Positions 16,489 through 26,438 are shown, counted from the stretch's first letter. The stretch: 64,000 nucleotides of DNA from an uncultured Pirellulaceae bacterium (GCA_938083195.1 CALKCK010000025.1:1-64000); one strand, 5' to 3'. The notes: generated by a model not told the origin, from the sequence alone. Program-made: numbers and translations.

Positions 16489-17055
16489 ATGGACAAAACA
16501 CCACAATCTGCAGATGTCGAACTGGAACAACTCGTTGGCTTGTTCTATCAAGATGTAAACGATCTTGGTTCTTTTCAACAAGTCGAAGCCGATCAACTTT
16601 CGAGCATTGGACGATCGCTGCTCGCGCACGACCAGCACATGACGGTAACGGTCGAAAAACGCCATCAATGCTCGGTCGATGTCGTCGTCATGGAAACTCG
16701 CACCGACGACAATTATTACTCTCGAAAAATCCTGCTAACACGCCAATCCGATGGCTGCGTGGTCCAATTTGGCATCGTAAGAATCAACAAATCGTACCTC
16801 ACCAAGGAGGTGCAGGATGAAATCGAAAAGCTGGAAACGCCGCTGGGCAGAATCTTAATCAACCATGGTGTACTGCGGATTGTCAAATTATTGAGCTTGT
16901 TGAAAATTGAATGTGGCGGGGAACTGGCAAACATGCTGGGACTTGAAACTGGCTCCGTCTGCTATGGCAGAACCGCACTCATTTACTGCAACGGATCTCC
17001 GGCGATTGAGCTACTCGAAATTGTCAGTGAATGTCCACCTACCCCCACCGCCTGA
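16489..17055 (+). CDS. Chorismate-pyruvate-lyase-like protein (DUF98/UbiC fold)
   Basis: 188 residues. The order of motifs fits the DUF98/chorismate lyase fold: a strand with YYSRKILLTR, then QFGIVRINKSYL, then LGRILINHGVLRI, then YGRTALIYCNGSPAIELLEI at the C-terminus. That family converts chorismate to 4-hydroxybenzoate and pyruvate. The assignment rests on this pattern alone. The gene sits between the prenyl synthase fusion and surE in the same direction with gaps of 103 and 38 bp, so it is probably part of the same transcription unit. 4-Hydroxybenzoate is a classic prenyl acceptor, which makes the context suggestive, but no UbiA-type prenyltransferase is seen here. Confidence 0.62.
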   Translation: MDKTPQSADVELEQLVGLFYQDVNDLGSFQQVEADQLSSIGRSLLAHDQHMTVTVEKRHQCSVDVVVMETRTDDNYYSRKILLTRQSDGCVVQFGIVRINKSYLTKEVQDEIEKLETPLGRILINHGVLRIVKLLSLLKIECGGELANMLGLETGSVCYGRTALIYCNGSPAIELLEIVSECPPTPTA

Positions 17056-17093
17056 TCTTCCAACACTCCATTCGCCTCGCCCCAAGTTGATCT

Positions 17094-17783
17094 ATGAAAA
17101 TTCTTCTGACCAATGATGACGGATGGGGATTTGAGGGACTCCTTGCTCTGGAAGAGGTGGCCCGTCAGTTTGGTGAAACATGGACCGTCGCTCCGGAGAA
17201 ACCTATGTCAGGGATTTCCCACCAATTGACGTTTGAACGCCCCATGCGTTTCAAGCAAAAACAAGATCGCTCTTATGAGCTCGATGGAACCCCCGCAGAC
17301 TGCGTTCGTGTTGCAATGACACAACTTGATGTGCAATTTGATTGGGTGCTCTCGGGTGTCAACAAAGGGGCCAACCTGGGCTCTGACACCTGTGTTTCAG
17401 GAACGGTTGCCGCAGCGAGAGAAGCCAGCCTATTTGGTTGTCCGGCAATCGCCCTCTCGCAACACCTGCGAAAATTCAAACAGCCATTTGATTGGTCAAA
17501 AACAATTCGTATGGCAGAAAAAATCCTCCCTCGATTGATGGACCAACCATTGCCACCGCGTAGCTGGGTGAATATCAATTTCCCTGATGTCAAACCAGAT
17601 GACTGCGCGACAGTAAAGCTCGTGGAGACTCAATTAGACCCAGCACCTCTACCGGCCCAATACACGAAACTTCCTGACGGAAAGCTACTTTATTGCGGCG
17701 TTTACAACGATCGACCCCGAAAACGCAATCACGATGCCGACGTCTGTTTTACTGGTAACATCGCCGTCACCTACCACGATTAA
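17094..17783 (+). CDS. surE: 5'-nucleotidase SurE
   Basis: 229 residues, close to the usual SurE length. The metal-binding NDDG motif is at 7-10. SGVNKGANLGSDTCVSGTVAAAREA (split here as SGVNKGANLGSD and SGTVAAARE) carries the other signature residues. The enzyme removes phosphate from nucleoside monophosphates in the cytoplasm and is linked to stationary-phase survival. It begins 38 bp after the DUF98-like gene. Confidence 0.95.
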   Translation: MKILLTNDDGWGFEGLLALEEVARQFGETWTVAPEKPMSGISHQLTFERPMRFKQKQDRSYELDGTPADCVRVAMTQLDVQFDWVLSGVNKGANLGSDTCVSGTVAAAREASLFGCPAIALSQHLRKFKQPFDWSKTIRMAEKILPRLMDQPLPPRSWVNINFPDVKPDDCATVKLVETQLDPAPLPAQYTKLPDGKLLYCGVYNDRPRKRNHDADVCFTGNIAVTYHD

Positions 17784-17972
17784 TCCAGTCCAAACTCATT
17801 CGACTTGTCTACCAGAGAAGCCGTTGGTCGCAACTCTGGAGCCCGAGCAATTACGGCAAGCCTTACCCCTATTTTCGATTCTTAATTTTCACTGAGTCGG
17901 GTGCTATTTACGTAAAGTGCCGTGGTTTAGACTTGAGTGGCGTTCTGATCCCCTTTCAAAACGGACACAACA

Positions 17973-18203
17973 ATGAGATTAGTAATTATTTTGATGGTGT
18001 TAAGCCTGTTGGTTCTTCATCAGGATTTTTGGAACTGGAATCGGGAAGAACTTTCTTTTGGCTTCCTGCCAATCGGGCTCACCTATCACATTGGCATTTC
18101 ATTGGGTGCGACATTCGTCTGGTGGTTTGCTTGCACATTCGCTTGGCCCTCAGGCGTCGACACCTTTGATGAGCAATCCTCCGAATCGGGGGACCAATCA
18201 TGA
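17973..18203 (+). CDS. DUF3311 small membrane protein
   Basis: 76 residues with two hydrophobic helices (about 2-16 and 31-57, the second ending WWFACTFAWP). DUF3311 proteins are typically found immediately before sodium:solute symporters, as here: the stop overlaps the symporter ATG by four bases (ATGA). Probably a small subunit or stabiliser of that transporter. A longer frame overlaps it in another phase, but this one has the family pattern and coupling. Confidence 0.85.
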   Translation: MRLVIILMVLSLLVLHQDFWNWNREELSFGFLPIGLTYHIGISLGATFVWWFACTFAWPSGVDTFDEQSSESGDQS

Positions 18204-19747
18204 ATTACCTACTGGCAATGAACGATGGGCAAATTCGCTTTTCAATCATTTTAGTCTACCTCGGACTGCTGCTCGGTTTGGGGTTTTTCGCAAGTCGACT
18301 GTTTCGCGGCACGAAGGATGACTACCTACTTGCAAGCCATTCAATTGGACCGTTCTTGTTATTAATGAGCATGTTCGGAACCACAATGACTGCCTTTGCG
18401 CTGGTAGGTTCATCGGGAGAAGCATTCAAAAAAGGAATTGGCGTATACGGGATGCTCGCCTCGAGCAGTGGCATTATCCATTCCCTGTGCTTTTTCCTCA
18501 TCGGAGTAAAAATATACCGTTTTGGTAGGAAACACGGTTATTCAACTCAAATTCAGTTCTTTCGTGATCGACTCGAAAGCGATCTGATCGGTCTGATCTT
18601 GTTCCCAATTTTAGTAGGTCTGATCATTCCCTACCTGCTGATTGGAGTCATGGCTGGTGGAGGTGTGATTGCCGTCATGACTGCGGGAGCCTTTCCCAAT
18701 CTTGGCCTTTCAGAAAATGGCTCCATCCCACCTCACTACGGCTCACTTTTAATCTGCAGTGTGGTTTTAATTTATGTATTCTTTGGTGGAATGCGTGGAA
18801 CTGCTTGGGCAAACGCTTTTCAAACAACTGTATTCATGGGCCTTGGCGTTGTCACCTTTGTGATGCTCGCGAACCGTTTAGGGGAGGGCCAAAATTTACT
18901 GGAGAGCTTAAAAAATGTCACCGCTAAAGTGCAGCCTTCAAAATTAACCCGGGCAGGCATGAGTCAAACGCTTTTTTTGAGCTACATGTGTATCCCTCTT
19001 TCAGTTGCCATGTTCCCGCATCTATTCCAGCACTGGCTAACGGCTAAGAGTTCTGCGAGCTTTAAAGTGCCAGTAATCTGCCATCCAATTTTCATTATGA
19101 TCGTCTGGGTACCATGCGTCTTGATTGGCGTCTGGGGCACGACCCTCGACCTTCCCGATATCCGCTCTAACGATGTGTTAGCCTACATGGTAAACATGAA
19201 AATCGGCGCCTTCATGGGCGGGTTGCTTTCCGCCGGAATTTTAGCCGCGATCATGTCATCGCTCGACAGTCAATTTCTGTGCATTGGCTCAATTTTCACC
19301 AACGATATCGTTCTGCATTATCTCGACGAATCAAAGATATCTGAAAAACGTCAAGTTTGGATCGCAAGGCTCTTTGTGATTCTGATCGTGGGAATTACCT
19401 ACGTACTTAGCCTCCAAGGCTATCGCAGCGTCTTCACGATGGCGGTCTGGTGTTTCAGTGGTTTTGCAGGTCTATTTCCAATCGTGTTTGCCGCCCTTTA
19501 CTGGAAACGGTTGACCGCCGCCGGAGCTCTTTCGGGTACCTTGGCAATGGTCGGGAGCTGGCTCTATTTATTCCAGCAATCTGGTTATGGAGCCAACACC
19601 GAGTTTGCACTCTCCCCATTTGGTAGTGAATATCCCATCATGCCCGTCGTCGCCATCATTCTCTGCTCGACATTGGCAATGCTCGTTACATCGTTCATTA
19701 CCCCCCCGCCTTCTCAGAAAACACTCGATAAATTCTTTCGTTCTTAA
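18200..19747 (+). CDS. Sodium:solute symporter (SSF family)
   Basis: 515 residues with about 13 membrane segments. SSF features include an N-terminal extracytoplasmic start, TKDDYLLASHSIGPFL (the family's x-x-D-Y-x-L-A region), GGMRGTAWANAFQT, and SAGILAAIMSSLDSQ, where the Ser-Ser pair matches Na+-coordinating residues. It imports a solute with Na+; the solute is not predictable, although pantothenate, sugar and amino-acid carriers are the nearest types. It is coupled to the preceding DUF3311 gene. Confidence 0.93.
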   Translation: MNYLLAMNDGQIRFSIILVYLGLLLGLGFFASRLFRGTKDDYLLASHSIGPFLLLMSMFGTTMTAFALVGSSGEAFKKGIGVYGMLASSSGIIHSLCFFLIGVKIYRFGRKHGYSTQIQFFRDRLESDLIGLILFPILVGLIIPYLLIGVMAGGGVIAVMTAGAFPNLGLSENGSIPPHYGSLLICSVVLIYVFFGGMRGTAWANAFQTTVFMGLGVVTFVMLANRLGEGQNLLESLKNVTAKVQPSKLTRAGMSQTLFLSYMCIPLSVAMFPHLFQHWLTAKSSASFKVPVICHPIFIMIVWVPCVLIGVWGTTLDLPDIRSNDVLAYMVNMKIGAFMGGLLSAGILAAIMSSLDSQFLCIGSIFTNDIVLHYLDESKISEKRQVWIARLFVILIVGITYVLSLQGYRSVFTMAVWCFSGFAGLFPIVFAALYWKRLTAAGALSGTLAMVGSWLYLFQQSGYGANTEFALSPFGSEYPIMPVVAIILCSTLAMLVTSFITPPPSQKTLDKFFRS

Positions 19748-19794
19748 ACTTGAGCAACGAAAGTCTGATACTCCTTGAAAGCCTTCCGCTACCT

Positions 19795-21711
19795 ATGTCA
19801 TCTCGAAGACGACTCAAATCTACATCGGCTGAACCTGAAAAACACTTTGTCGACATGGCAGAATGGCTCGCCATGGAATCTGCTGCAGAAATCAAGAGAA
19901 TGGAGGAGCGACGCAGAATCCAAAACACTGGCGATGCAGAAAAATCGGGTGAAACCATTCTCGACGTTGTTATCACCGATGAAGTAAGGGGACTTGGCGG
20001 ACATCAACTGGTTACGTTCAAACGGCGAAATGAAACATTGCGAATGCCCTGGCACCGACTGCGGGTTGGAGCCCCTGTGGTTGTTTCGCCATTTCAGCGA
20101 GACGGCAAATCAGAAACTGGCGTTGTCAGCCGCAAGAGAAACGACTCCATTCAAATCGCCCTCAATCGCATTCCTCGCGCCGATGTATTGCGAATCGATC
20201 TTACAGCCGACGAGGTAACCCGCCAGAGGCAGCTTGCTGCCATCATGACAGCGAAAGATTCCAGAGGCCGACTCGGGCATCTTCGCGCAATTCTAATGGG
20301 GGAAAAACAGCCGCGATTTACAAACAAGCCAATCGATATTGAATTCAAAACGCAGCTGAACGAATCGCAAAAAGCAGCAGTTGAATTTGCATTGTCTGCC
20401 GAGGATCTGGCAATCATTCACGGCCCTCCTGGAACTGGAAAAACAACCACCGTTGCTGAACTAATTGTTCAAGCCGTCCACCGGTCAGAAAAAGTACTCG
20501 CTTGTGCACCAAGCAATACCGCGGTCGATAATTTATTAGACCGGCTCGTTCGGGCTGGAACTCGGGTGGTTCGCATTGGTCACCCCGCTCGAATCACCGA
20601 GCGTCTCAGAAACTACTCACTCGATGGACTCGTCGAACAACACGAAAACACTACCGTTATCAAAGATATGATTCGAGAAGCGGAAGCACTCTTTCGCCAA
20701 TCGGAAAAATGGACGCGTGCGAAACCCCAGCGAGGCGCTCGCGAAAGTATGAAACGAGAAGCCAAACGCTTAATGGCCGATGCCAAACGATTAGAACGCC
20801 AAGCGATCAGTTCAATTTTAGATCAGGCAGATGTGATTTGTGCCACAACAACTTTCAATCCCGACACCCTTGCCGACCGATGGTTCGACCTCGCTGTAAT
20901 CGACGAGGCCTGCCAGAGCACCGAACCAGGCTGCTGGGTCCCACTCTTGCGATCTGAGCGAGTCGTGCTTGCTGGCGACCACCAGCAATTGCCGCCTACG
21001 GTTCTCTCCAGCGAAGCTGCCCAGCAAGGATTCGCAAAAAGCATGATGGAACGACAAATTGAACTATACGGTGATGACGTTGCAAAGATGCTAACCGTGC
21101 AATACCGGATGCACCATCAAATCATGAATTTTTCATCTTCGCAGTTTTACCAAAACGAACTAAAAGCCCACCCTTCGGTTGTCGACCACACACTCCATGA
21201 ACTCGAGGGAATTGAACCTTCCGAGTTCTCCGGTCAAATCATGAGCTTCATTGATACCGCAGGCGCAGGCTGGGATGAAGAATTGGAACCCAATGGACTG
21301 AGCAAGAGAAATCCCAATGAAGCAAACCTGGTCGTCAAGAAAGTCCAGGCATTGCTCGATGCCGGCCTGCCTAAAAAAGACATTGCCGTGATCGCACCTT
21401 ATGCCGCACAAGTTCGATTGCTTCGCGATCTTTTCGCAGGCGGAGGCCCAGAGGTCGACACCGTCGATGGGTTTCAGGGCCGGGAAAAAGAAGCTGTCGT
21501 TATCTCACTGGTGAGAAGCAATCCACAGAACGAAATTGGCTTCCTCGCAGATCGGCGGCGAATGAACGTCGCTTTAACTCGAGCCCGTCGAAAACTAATT
21601 GTTATTGGCGACAGTTCCACACTCGGCATTGATGAGTTTTATCGAGAGTTTTTCGAATACGTTGAGTCTATTTCTGGTTACCTGACGGTGTGGACCGAGA
21701 ACCAGGACTAG
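19795..21711 (+). CDS. Upf1/IGHMBP2-like superfamily 1 helicase
   Basis: About 638 residues from ATG 19795; the frame also permits TTG 19750, only two bases after the symporter stop. In numbering from TTG, Walker A GPPGTGKTT begins at residue 225 and Walker B DEAC at 385. Motifs GDHQQLPP (III), YRMH (IV), VDGFQGREKE (V) and VALTRARR (VI) are all present. An N-terminal part with a small beta-barrel-like region (about 65-125) precedes the motor, as in IGHMBP2/SMUBP-2. ATP-driven 5'-3' unwinding of DNA or RNA is expected. No nuclease domain is present, and there is no defence-island context. Confidence 0.92.
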   Translation: MSSRRRLKSTSAEPEKHFVDMAEWLAMESAAEIKRMEERRRIQNTGDAEKSGETILDVVITDEVRGLGGHQLVTFKRRNETLRMPWHRLRVGAPVVVSPFQRDGKSETGVVSRKRNDSIQIALNRIPRADVLRIDLTADEVTRQRQLAAIMTAKDSRGRLGHLRAILMGEKQPRFTNKPIDIEFKTQLNESQKAAVEFALSAEDLAIIHGPPGTGKTTTVAELIVQAVHRSEKVLACAPSNTAVDNLLDRLVRAGTRVVRIGHPARITERLRNYSLDGLVEQHENTTVIKDMIREAEALFRQSEKWTRAKPQRGARESMKREAKRLMADAKRLERQAISSILDQADVICATTTFNPDTLADRWFDLAVIDEACQSTEPGCWVPLLRSERVVLAGDHQQLPPTVLSSEAAQQGFAKSMMERQIELYGDDVAKMLTVQYRMHHQIMNFSSSQFYQNELKAHPSVVDHTLHELEGIEPSEFSGQIMSFIDTAGAGWDEELEPNGLSKRNPNEANLVVKKVQALLDAGLPKKDIAVIAPYAAQVRLLRDLFAGGGPEVDTVDGFQGREKEAVVISLVRSNPQNEIGFLADRRRMNVALTRARRKLIVIGDSSTLGIDEFYREFFEYVESISGYLTVWTENQD

Positions 21712-21744
21712 GACGGCCTTAAAACCGACGAGGCAAGCCGCTGG

Positions 21745-23685
21745 TCAGATACGTGCTACTTTCGCACGTGAATAATTAACTGCCATGAGGACTAAAATTA
21801 ATCCCGCTGCGACCAGCTGAACCGCGATCTGCCATTCCTGCCATCGGGTAAAGAAAACCAATAGGCTGAGCCCCAGCAAAAGGCTTCTCAATGGCAAAGA
21901 CAACGCCTTGAAGGCATATCCAGCAATCGATGCCGCAAGGCCAAGAATGCCAATCAAAGTAATACTCACCATCATCACGACCATCAACGGCGAAGCCGCT
22001 TCATTATCGATCGTCAGCATCAGCAATTCGGGCTTCAGCACAAAAGCAAAAGGAAGGGCAAACCCCACCAGCGCAAAGCGAAACGCTGAAAACGCAGCCT
22101 TCATCACGTCCGCCTTCGCAATTGCCGCCGCCGCGTAGGCAGCTAAAGCGACCGGGGGAGTGACCATCGACATCATACCAAAGTAAAAAATAAATAAATG
22201 AGCAGCGAGCGGAGGCGTTTTCAACGTCGTCAATACCGACCCCACCAAGATCGCCATCAACAGGTAACAAACAGCGGAGGGCAAGCCCATCCCCAGAACA
22301 ATCGTAGACACCATCAGCAGTAGCAGCGCTAAAATTGAACTGTCGTTAGCAAATGCTTGAATTTTAGCCGGCAGGGAAGCCCCCAAACCAGTCAAATCAA
22401 CCACACCTAAAATGATCCCGACGCAGGAGGCCGCAACGATTAATGTCATCCCCCCTTTGGCCGCACCCACCAACGCTTGAATGACTTTGGGAAAACTCAA
22501 ACGAGTCAATTCGCTGAACTGACTTAAAACTAAAATCCCGATAAGGCTCACGCTAACCGAACGATAGGGTGTAAAACCACTTAAGAGCATCGCAATCAAA
22601 ATCACGAAAGCTCCGAAAAAGACGAACCCCTGATACTTGGACATTGGCCCCTCTGACTCAGCCCCAATTTCGCTTTCCGCTTCGGCACCAATTCGCTTGG
22701 AATGAAAGTGCACAGTTAACAACAAAGCCGTGTAATATAAAATCGCGGGGATCAGTGCGGCTTTAATAATTTCGACATAGGTCACTGCCGGCTCAACCAA
22801 CTCCAACATCATGTAGGCGCCAGCTCCCATGATCGGAGGCATCAACGCTCCGCCAGAGCTTGCGGCCGCCTCCACTCCCGCTGCGGACTCTGGGTCAAAG
22901 CCAGAGCTCTTCATTAATGGAATCGTAAACGTTCCAGTAGTCGCCGTATTCGCAACAGCACTTCCGGAAAGGGACCCCATTAACCCGCTACTAACAACCG
23001 CTACTTTGGCTGGTCCGCCGGAGCTATTTTTAAATAAGTTACGAGCAAGCTTAATGACGTAAGCAGTCGCACCGGTCTGTTCGAGCAACGTCCCAAATAA
23101 TACAAACAAGAAAACGTAATTGAACATTACTTTGAGCGCTACGCCAAATACGCCACCCGACTGCAAAAATGATTTTTGAGCAATTTGCCCCCAAGAAGAA
23201 CCACGGTGTGGGAACAGCCAGTCTGGCATACTGGCCCCAAAAATTGCGTAGGTAATAAACAGGCAACAGAGAATCGGCAACGTCCACCCGATCGCCCTCC
23301 GCGTTGCCTCAAGAATCAATATTAGCCCGGTTCCAGCGATGAAAAAATCGAGAGGCTTCTCATTTCCCGCACGATCTCCCAAAAGAATCCCATCGACCCA
23401 AAACCTTTTGAGATTCTGTTCACTTTGTACAAAGATGTAACCAAAAACGACGACGGTAAGCAGCATCAAACTGACGTCGATCGCGCGACCCAATTGCCAA
23501 TCTGGTCTTTCTTTGACAAGAGGTCGACTGAGAAACACAAGCAGCAACCCCAACATCCCAAACATGGCAAGGTTAGGTTGTGGATCAAACAGGTTGTAGT
23601 TAGCCGCCGCCAACACGAATAACGACAACACAACCGCCAATACGCAATACACAAAATTTTTGCTAGATGCGAAGCGGTCAGTCAT
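21745..23685 (-). CDS. TRAP transporter fused permease (DctQ-DctM type, TAXI class)
   Basis: 646 residues, almost entirely membrane helices. The first four form the small DctQ-like part, and the rest is the large DctM-like transport domain with GSLSGSAVANTATTGTFTIP and AAASSGGALMPPIMGAGAYMM, the inverted-repeat signatures of DctM. Such 4TM/12TM fusions pair with TAXI binding proteins; the gene just upstream is one. Together they import an organic acid or similar solute using an ion gradient. It lies 88 bp after the binding-protein gene in one operon. The substrate is unknown. Confidence 0.93.
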   Translation of the reverse strand: MTDRFASSKNFVYCVLAVVLSLFVLAAANYNLFDPQPNLAMFGMLGLLLVFLSRPLVKERPDWQLGRAIDVSLMLLTVVVFGYIFVQSEQNLKRFWVDGILLGDRAGNEKPLDFFIAGTGLILILEATRRAIGWTLPILCCLFITYAIFGASMPDWLFPHRGSSWGQIAQKSFLQSGGVFGVALKVMFNYVFLFVLFGTLLEQTGATAYVIKLARNLFKNSSGGPAKVAVVSSGLMGSLSGSAVANTATTGTFTIPLMKSSGFDPESAAGVEAAASSGGALMPPIMGAGAYMMLELVEPAVTYVEIIKAALIPAILYYTALLLTVHFHSKRIGAEAESEIGAESEGPMSKYQGFVFFGAFVILIAMLLSGFTPYRSVSVSLIGILVLSQFSELTRLSFPKVIQALVGAAKGGMTLIVAASCVGIILGVVDLTGLGASLPAKIQAFANDSSILALLLLMVSTIVLGMGLPSAVCYLLMAILVGSVLTTLKTPPLAAHLFIFYFGMMSMVTPPVALAAYAAAAIAKADVMKAAFSAFRFALVGFALPFAFVLKPELLMLTIDNEAASPLMVVMMVSITLIGILGLAASIAGYAFKALSLPLRSLLLGLSLLVFFTRWQEWQIAVQLVAAGLILVLMAVNYSRAKVARI

Positions 23686-23773
23686 GGATAAGATCGATTG
23701 GTTGATTTGGATTTCGACGGACTATAAGAACAACAACCGACGGTATGCTTGCCAAACAAAAATGCGTCGGTTT

Positions 23774-24799
23774 TTATTCGGCACTCGGCCAGATACCAAT
23801 TTCTTTGTAAAACTTAATCGCACCAGGATGGAAGGGAACGCCTGTATCTCTGGTTGCATTTTTAGGATTAAGGGCTTTCCCTGCAGGGTGCTTCTCAGCA
23901 ATCTTCGCGCGATTTTCGTACATCAACTTGGTCAATTCGTATACGACATCTTCGTCTACTTTTTCGTGTGTAATCAATTGCATATTACCGACGTTCAATC
24001 CCACCATGTCTTCGCTAAGATCACTGTAGGCGTCCGCTTTTACGGGCACAGGAAAGTAGAATGGATACTCCTTTAGTTTTTCCGGAGCGTCTTTATCGAG
24101 TTCAATAAATACGACGTCCTGAGACGCACACAATTGAGTGACGGCAGGAATTGGAATCGCGCCTCCCATGAATGCAGCATCAGCCTTTCCGTCAGACAAC
24201 ATCTCTGCAGCAGAAAGGTAATTCCCCGGGATTACATCTCCCAAGTCTTCATAAGTAACGCCATGCGCTGCGAGCAAGGGCTTTAAAAAGTAATCAAAGC
24301 CGGCGCCAGCAGGCCCAAGCACTACGCGTTTGCCTTTTAGATCCGAGATCTTCTCAATCCCTGAACCCTCAGTCGTCACAAAAATCCCGACATTGGGAGC
24401 CAGTGTCGCAACGGTGCGAACCGCATGGGGCGTCTTCCAGGCTCCCTCTCCAAGATTAGCAAAGTAAGCGATGGCAGCATTAGCCATACCGAACTCAATA
24501 TCTCCCGATTCCAGTTTTCGAATGTTTTCCTGTGTTCCCTTGGTTCCCTGAGAGGTGACCACCCATTTAAGATCACCTTTGTTGGCTTCGACAACGCTCG
24601 AAATCGCATTACCAACGGGAGCAAACGCCCCGCCAGCGGGTGCAGTTCCAACCGTGATAAACTGCCGACCGTTATCGCCAGAACCTCCTCCAGCGACGCC
24701 TTCCTTTTTCTCACATCCCGTCAGCATCAGCAATGAGATCGCCAGAATGCAGAGCGCGCAATTGGGCAAACTCGAAAAATATTCACGTCGTTGAGACAT
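23774..24799 (-). CDS. TAXI-family TRAP solute-binding lipoprotein
   Basis: About 341 residues. A signal peptide ends in the lipobox LLMLTGC, so the mature protein is a lipoprotein with a Gly-rich spacer. The motifs TVGTAPAGGAFAPVG and VTSQGTKGTQENI near the N-terminus and LGPAGAGFDYF in the middle are typical of TAXI receptors. Start choice: TTG 24817, ATG 24808 and ATG 24799 are all in frame; GAAAGGG lies at a normal distance only from 24799. It delivers ligand to the fused permease next in the operon. The upstream region has a G8 tract on this strand. Confidence 0.93.
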   Translation of the reverse strand: MSQRREYFSSLPNCALCILAISLLMLTGCEKKEGVAGGGSGDNGRQFITVGTAPAGGAFAPVGNAISSVVEANKGDLKWVVTSQGTKGTQENIRKLESGDIEFGMANAAIAYFANLGEGAWKTPHAVRTVATLAPNVGIFVTTEGSGIEKISDLKGKRVVLGPAGAGFDYFLKPLLAAHGVTYEDLGDVIPGNYLSAAEMLSDGKADAAFMGGAIPIPAVTQLCASQDVVFIELDKDAPEKLKEYPFYFPVPVKADAYSDLSEDMVGLNVGNMQLITHEKVDEDVVYELTKLMYENRAKIAEKHPAGKALNPKNATRDTGVPFHPGAIKFYKEIGIWPSAE

Positions 24800-24987
24800 C
24801 TTCGTCATCCCTTTCAAGGTTCAATAAAAGGGCCGTGACGACCCTATCTCTGTCGAATCTATGATAACACCCCCCCCACCACCCCTCTATAGGGCAAATC
24901 TTAGCGAGGGCTGTAAATAAAAACATCGAGAATCTAAACACCGCAACTTCATTGAGCTCGAACAAGCAGCACTTAATTTATTCCTAG

Positions 24988-25899
24988 CTAATTAGCACTC
25001 AGTTTTTTCAACTCGATCTTACGAAACTGAGTCGGGTGACTTTCGGATTGTAGGGAAATTGTTCCACTCTCGAGCATCAGATTGCCATCGACAATGAACG
25101 GACGAGCTTCACCATCGCGTTCGTCCAACTGTGGTTTGGTGTATTCCAATACCACTTTTCCATCCACCCAATGGCGAATTACTTCATTCCCACGGACTTC
25201 CACCTCGACGGTCACCCACTGATCGCCCCGGAACGAAGGCGAATTACTACTCGTGCAATGGCGTTTGAATAGTTTGCCATCCATCACAACATTGGTTCCA
25301 GGCGTGCATAAATTGAGCGTTGTACGTTCGCCGGTATCGCCAGCGCCCAGCAATTGGACTTCAATCGAAACCGGAAACTTTTGATTAAGTTTCATTTTCG
25401 CAGGGTCCTGACCATGCAGCATTAAACCGTTGTTGCGAAAAGCCCATCCGGGACCATTTTCCACCTGATCGCCCGTGAATCGATATTCCACCCTCAAGCG
25501 GTAATGCGAGAAATCATCTTTGTAAAAAAGATGGCCAAATTTTTCCCAGTCTTTACGATTCTTTCCATCCATGCTCAGAAAATCTTCCGGCTTGTATTGA
25601 TCGTAGGAAACCGTCAGCAATCCGTCTTTGACCCGAAAGGTATCGCCGTAATTGACCCCCAATTCATGGCCGCGGATTTTTGGCGTCCAACCGGTGAGGT
25701 CTTTGCCGTTGAATAATTGAATCCATTCTTCCCCTTCAGAATCGTCATTTTTTGAGTTTTTTAGGGTTTCCACAGAAATTTTGGACCCGACAAACATCTC
25801 GGTTGGCTCTTGAACGGCACAGTCCTGAGCACTGGCATGCGCTACAAAACTGGCAAAAATGACACTTAACAGCATGGATTTGATCATAAAAACACTCAT
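24988..25899 (-). CDS. Secreted DUF1080 (3-keto-disaccharide hydrolase-type) protein
   Basis: 303 residues. Signal peptide of about 24 residues ending AHASAQ (the second Met, residue 5, is an equally good start). The DUF1080 concanavalin-like domain runs from WIQLFNGKDLTGW (about 59) to the C-terminus, with EFRF-type segments such as YRLRVEYRF, GWAFRNNGLMLHG and FPVSIEVQLLG. These proteins are abundant in planctomycetes and act on glycans outside the cytoplasm; some cleave 3-keto-glycosides. No substrate clue is visible in the neighbours. Confidence 0.9.
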   Translation of the reverse strand: MSVFMIKSMLLSVIFASFVAHASAQDCAVQEPTEMFVGSKISVETLKNSKNDDSEGEEWIQLFNGKDLTGWTPKIRGHELGVNYGDTFRVKDGLLTVSYDQYKPEDFLSMDGKNRKDWEKFGHLFYKDDFSHYRLRVEYRFTGDQVENGPGWAFRNNGLMLHGQDPAKMKLNQKFPVSIEVQLLGAGDTGERTTLNLCTPGTNVVMDGKLFKRHCTSSNSPSFRGDQWVTVEVEVRGNEVIRHWVDGKVVLEYTKPQLDERDGEARPFIVDGNLMLESGTISLQSESHPTQFRKIELKKLSAN

Positions 25900-26116
25900 T
25901 GGTTTATCTGAAATATTACGGCGAACCCCAAAAAGGCACAGTATAACGAGTTAAATTGAACAAAACCTCTACTCTCTCGCAAAGACTTTAAATTAACGCC
26001 TTGCGATAAACCGACAAATTTGGATAATATCCGAGCTACGGACGGTTTCGTGACTCGAACCCGTCCAATTTTTGTTGGAATTAGATTTAGACGAGGCTAT
26101 CGGTCAATTGGCGAAA

Positions 26117-26377
26117 ATGCGAAGAAAAACCACACGTCGTAAGGTTAAAGCGAAAACCAGAACAGCGCGACGAGATCCGCTGTACGTAGACGGTGAACGC
26201 CCGCGTCCAATGTATGTCGATTACAAAGACGTTGAACTGCTCAAGAAATTGATCAACCGTCACGGCAGAATTGTCGGACGCCGCAAAACGGGCTGCACAG
26301 CGATCAGCCAACACGCAGTGACTGAGTCAATCAAGCGAGCTCGATTCATGGCTTTACTACCCTTCAAAGGCGACTAG
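26117..26377 (+). CDS. rpsR: Ribosomal protein bS18
   Basis: 86 residues from ATG 26117, which matches the usual bS18 size; the frame extends to TTG 26072 but the added residues are not family-like. The basic N-terminus (RRKTTRRKVKAK) leads into YVDYKDVELLKKLINRHGRI and RRKTGCTAISQHAV, the conserved core that binds 16S rRNA and bS6. Unusually it stands alone, without rpsF, ssb or rplI beside it. A terminator follows. Confidence 0.95.
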   Translation: MRRKTTRRKVKAKTRTARRDPLYVDGERPRPMYVDYKDVELLKKLINRHGRIVGRRKTGCTAISQHAVTESIKRARFMALLPFKGD

Positions 26378-26438
26378 TCAAAACGGGAGTGCTCGATTCC
26401 CCAACGGGTATCGCACACCACTGAACAATAAAACAGTC

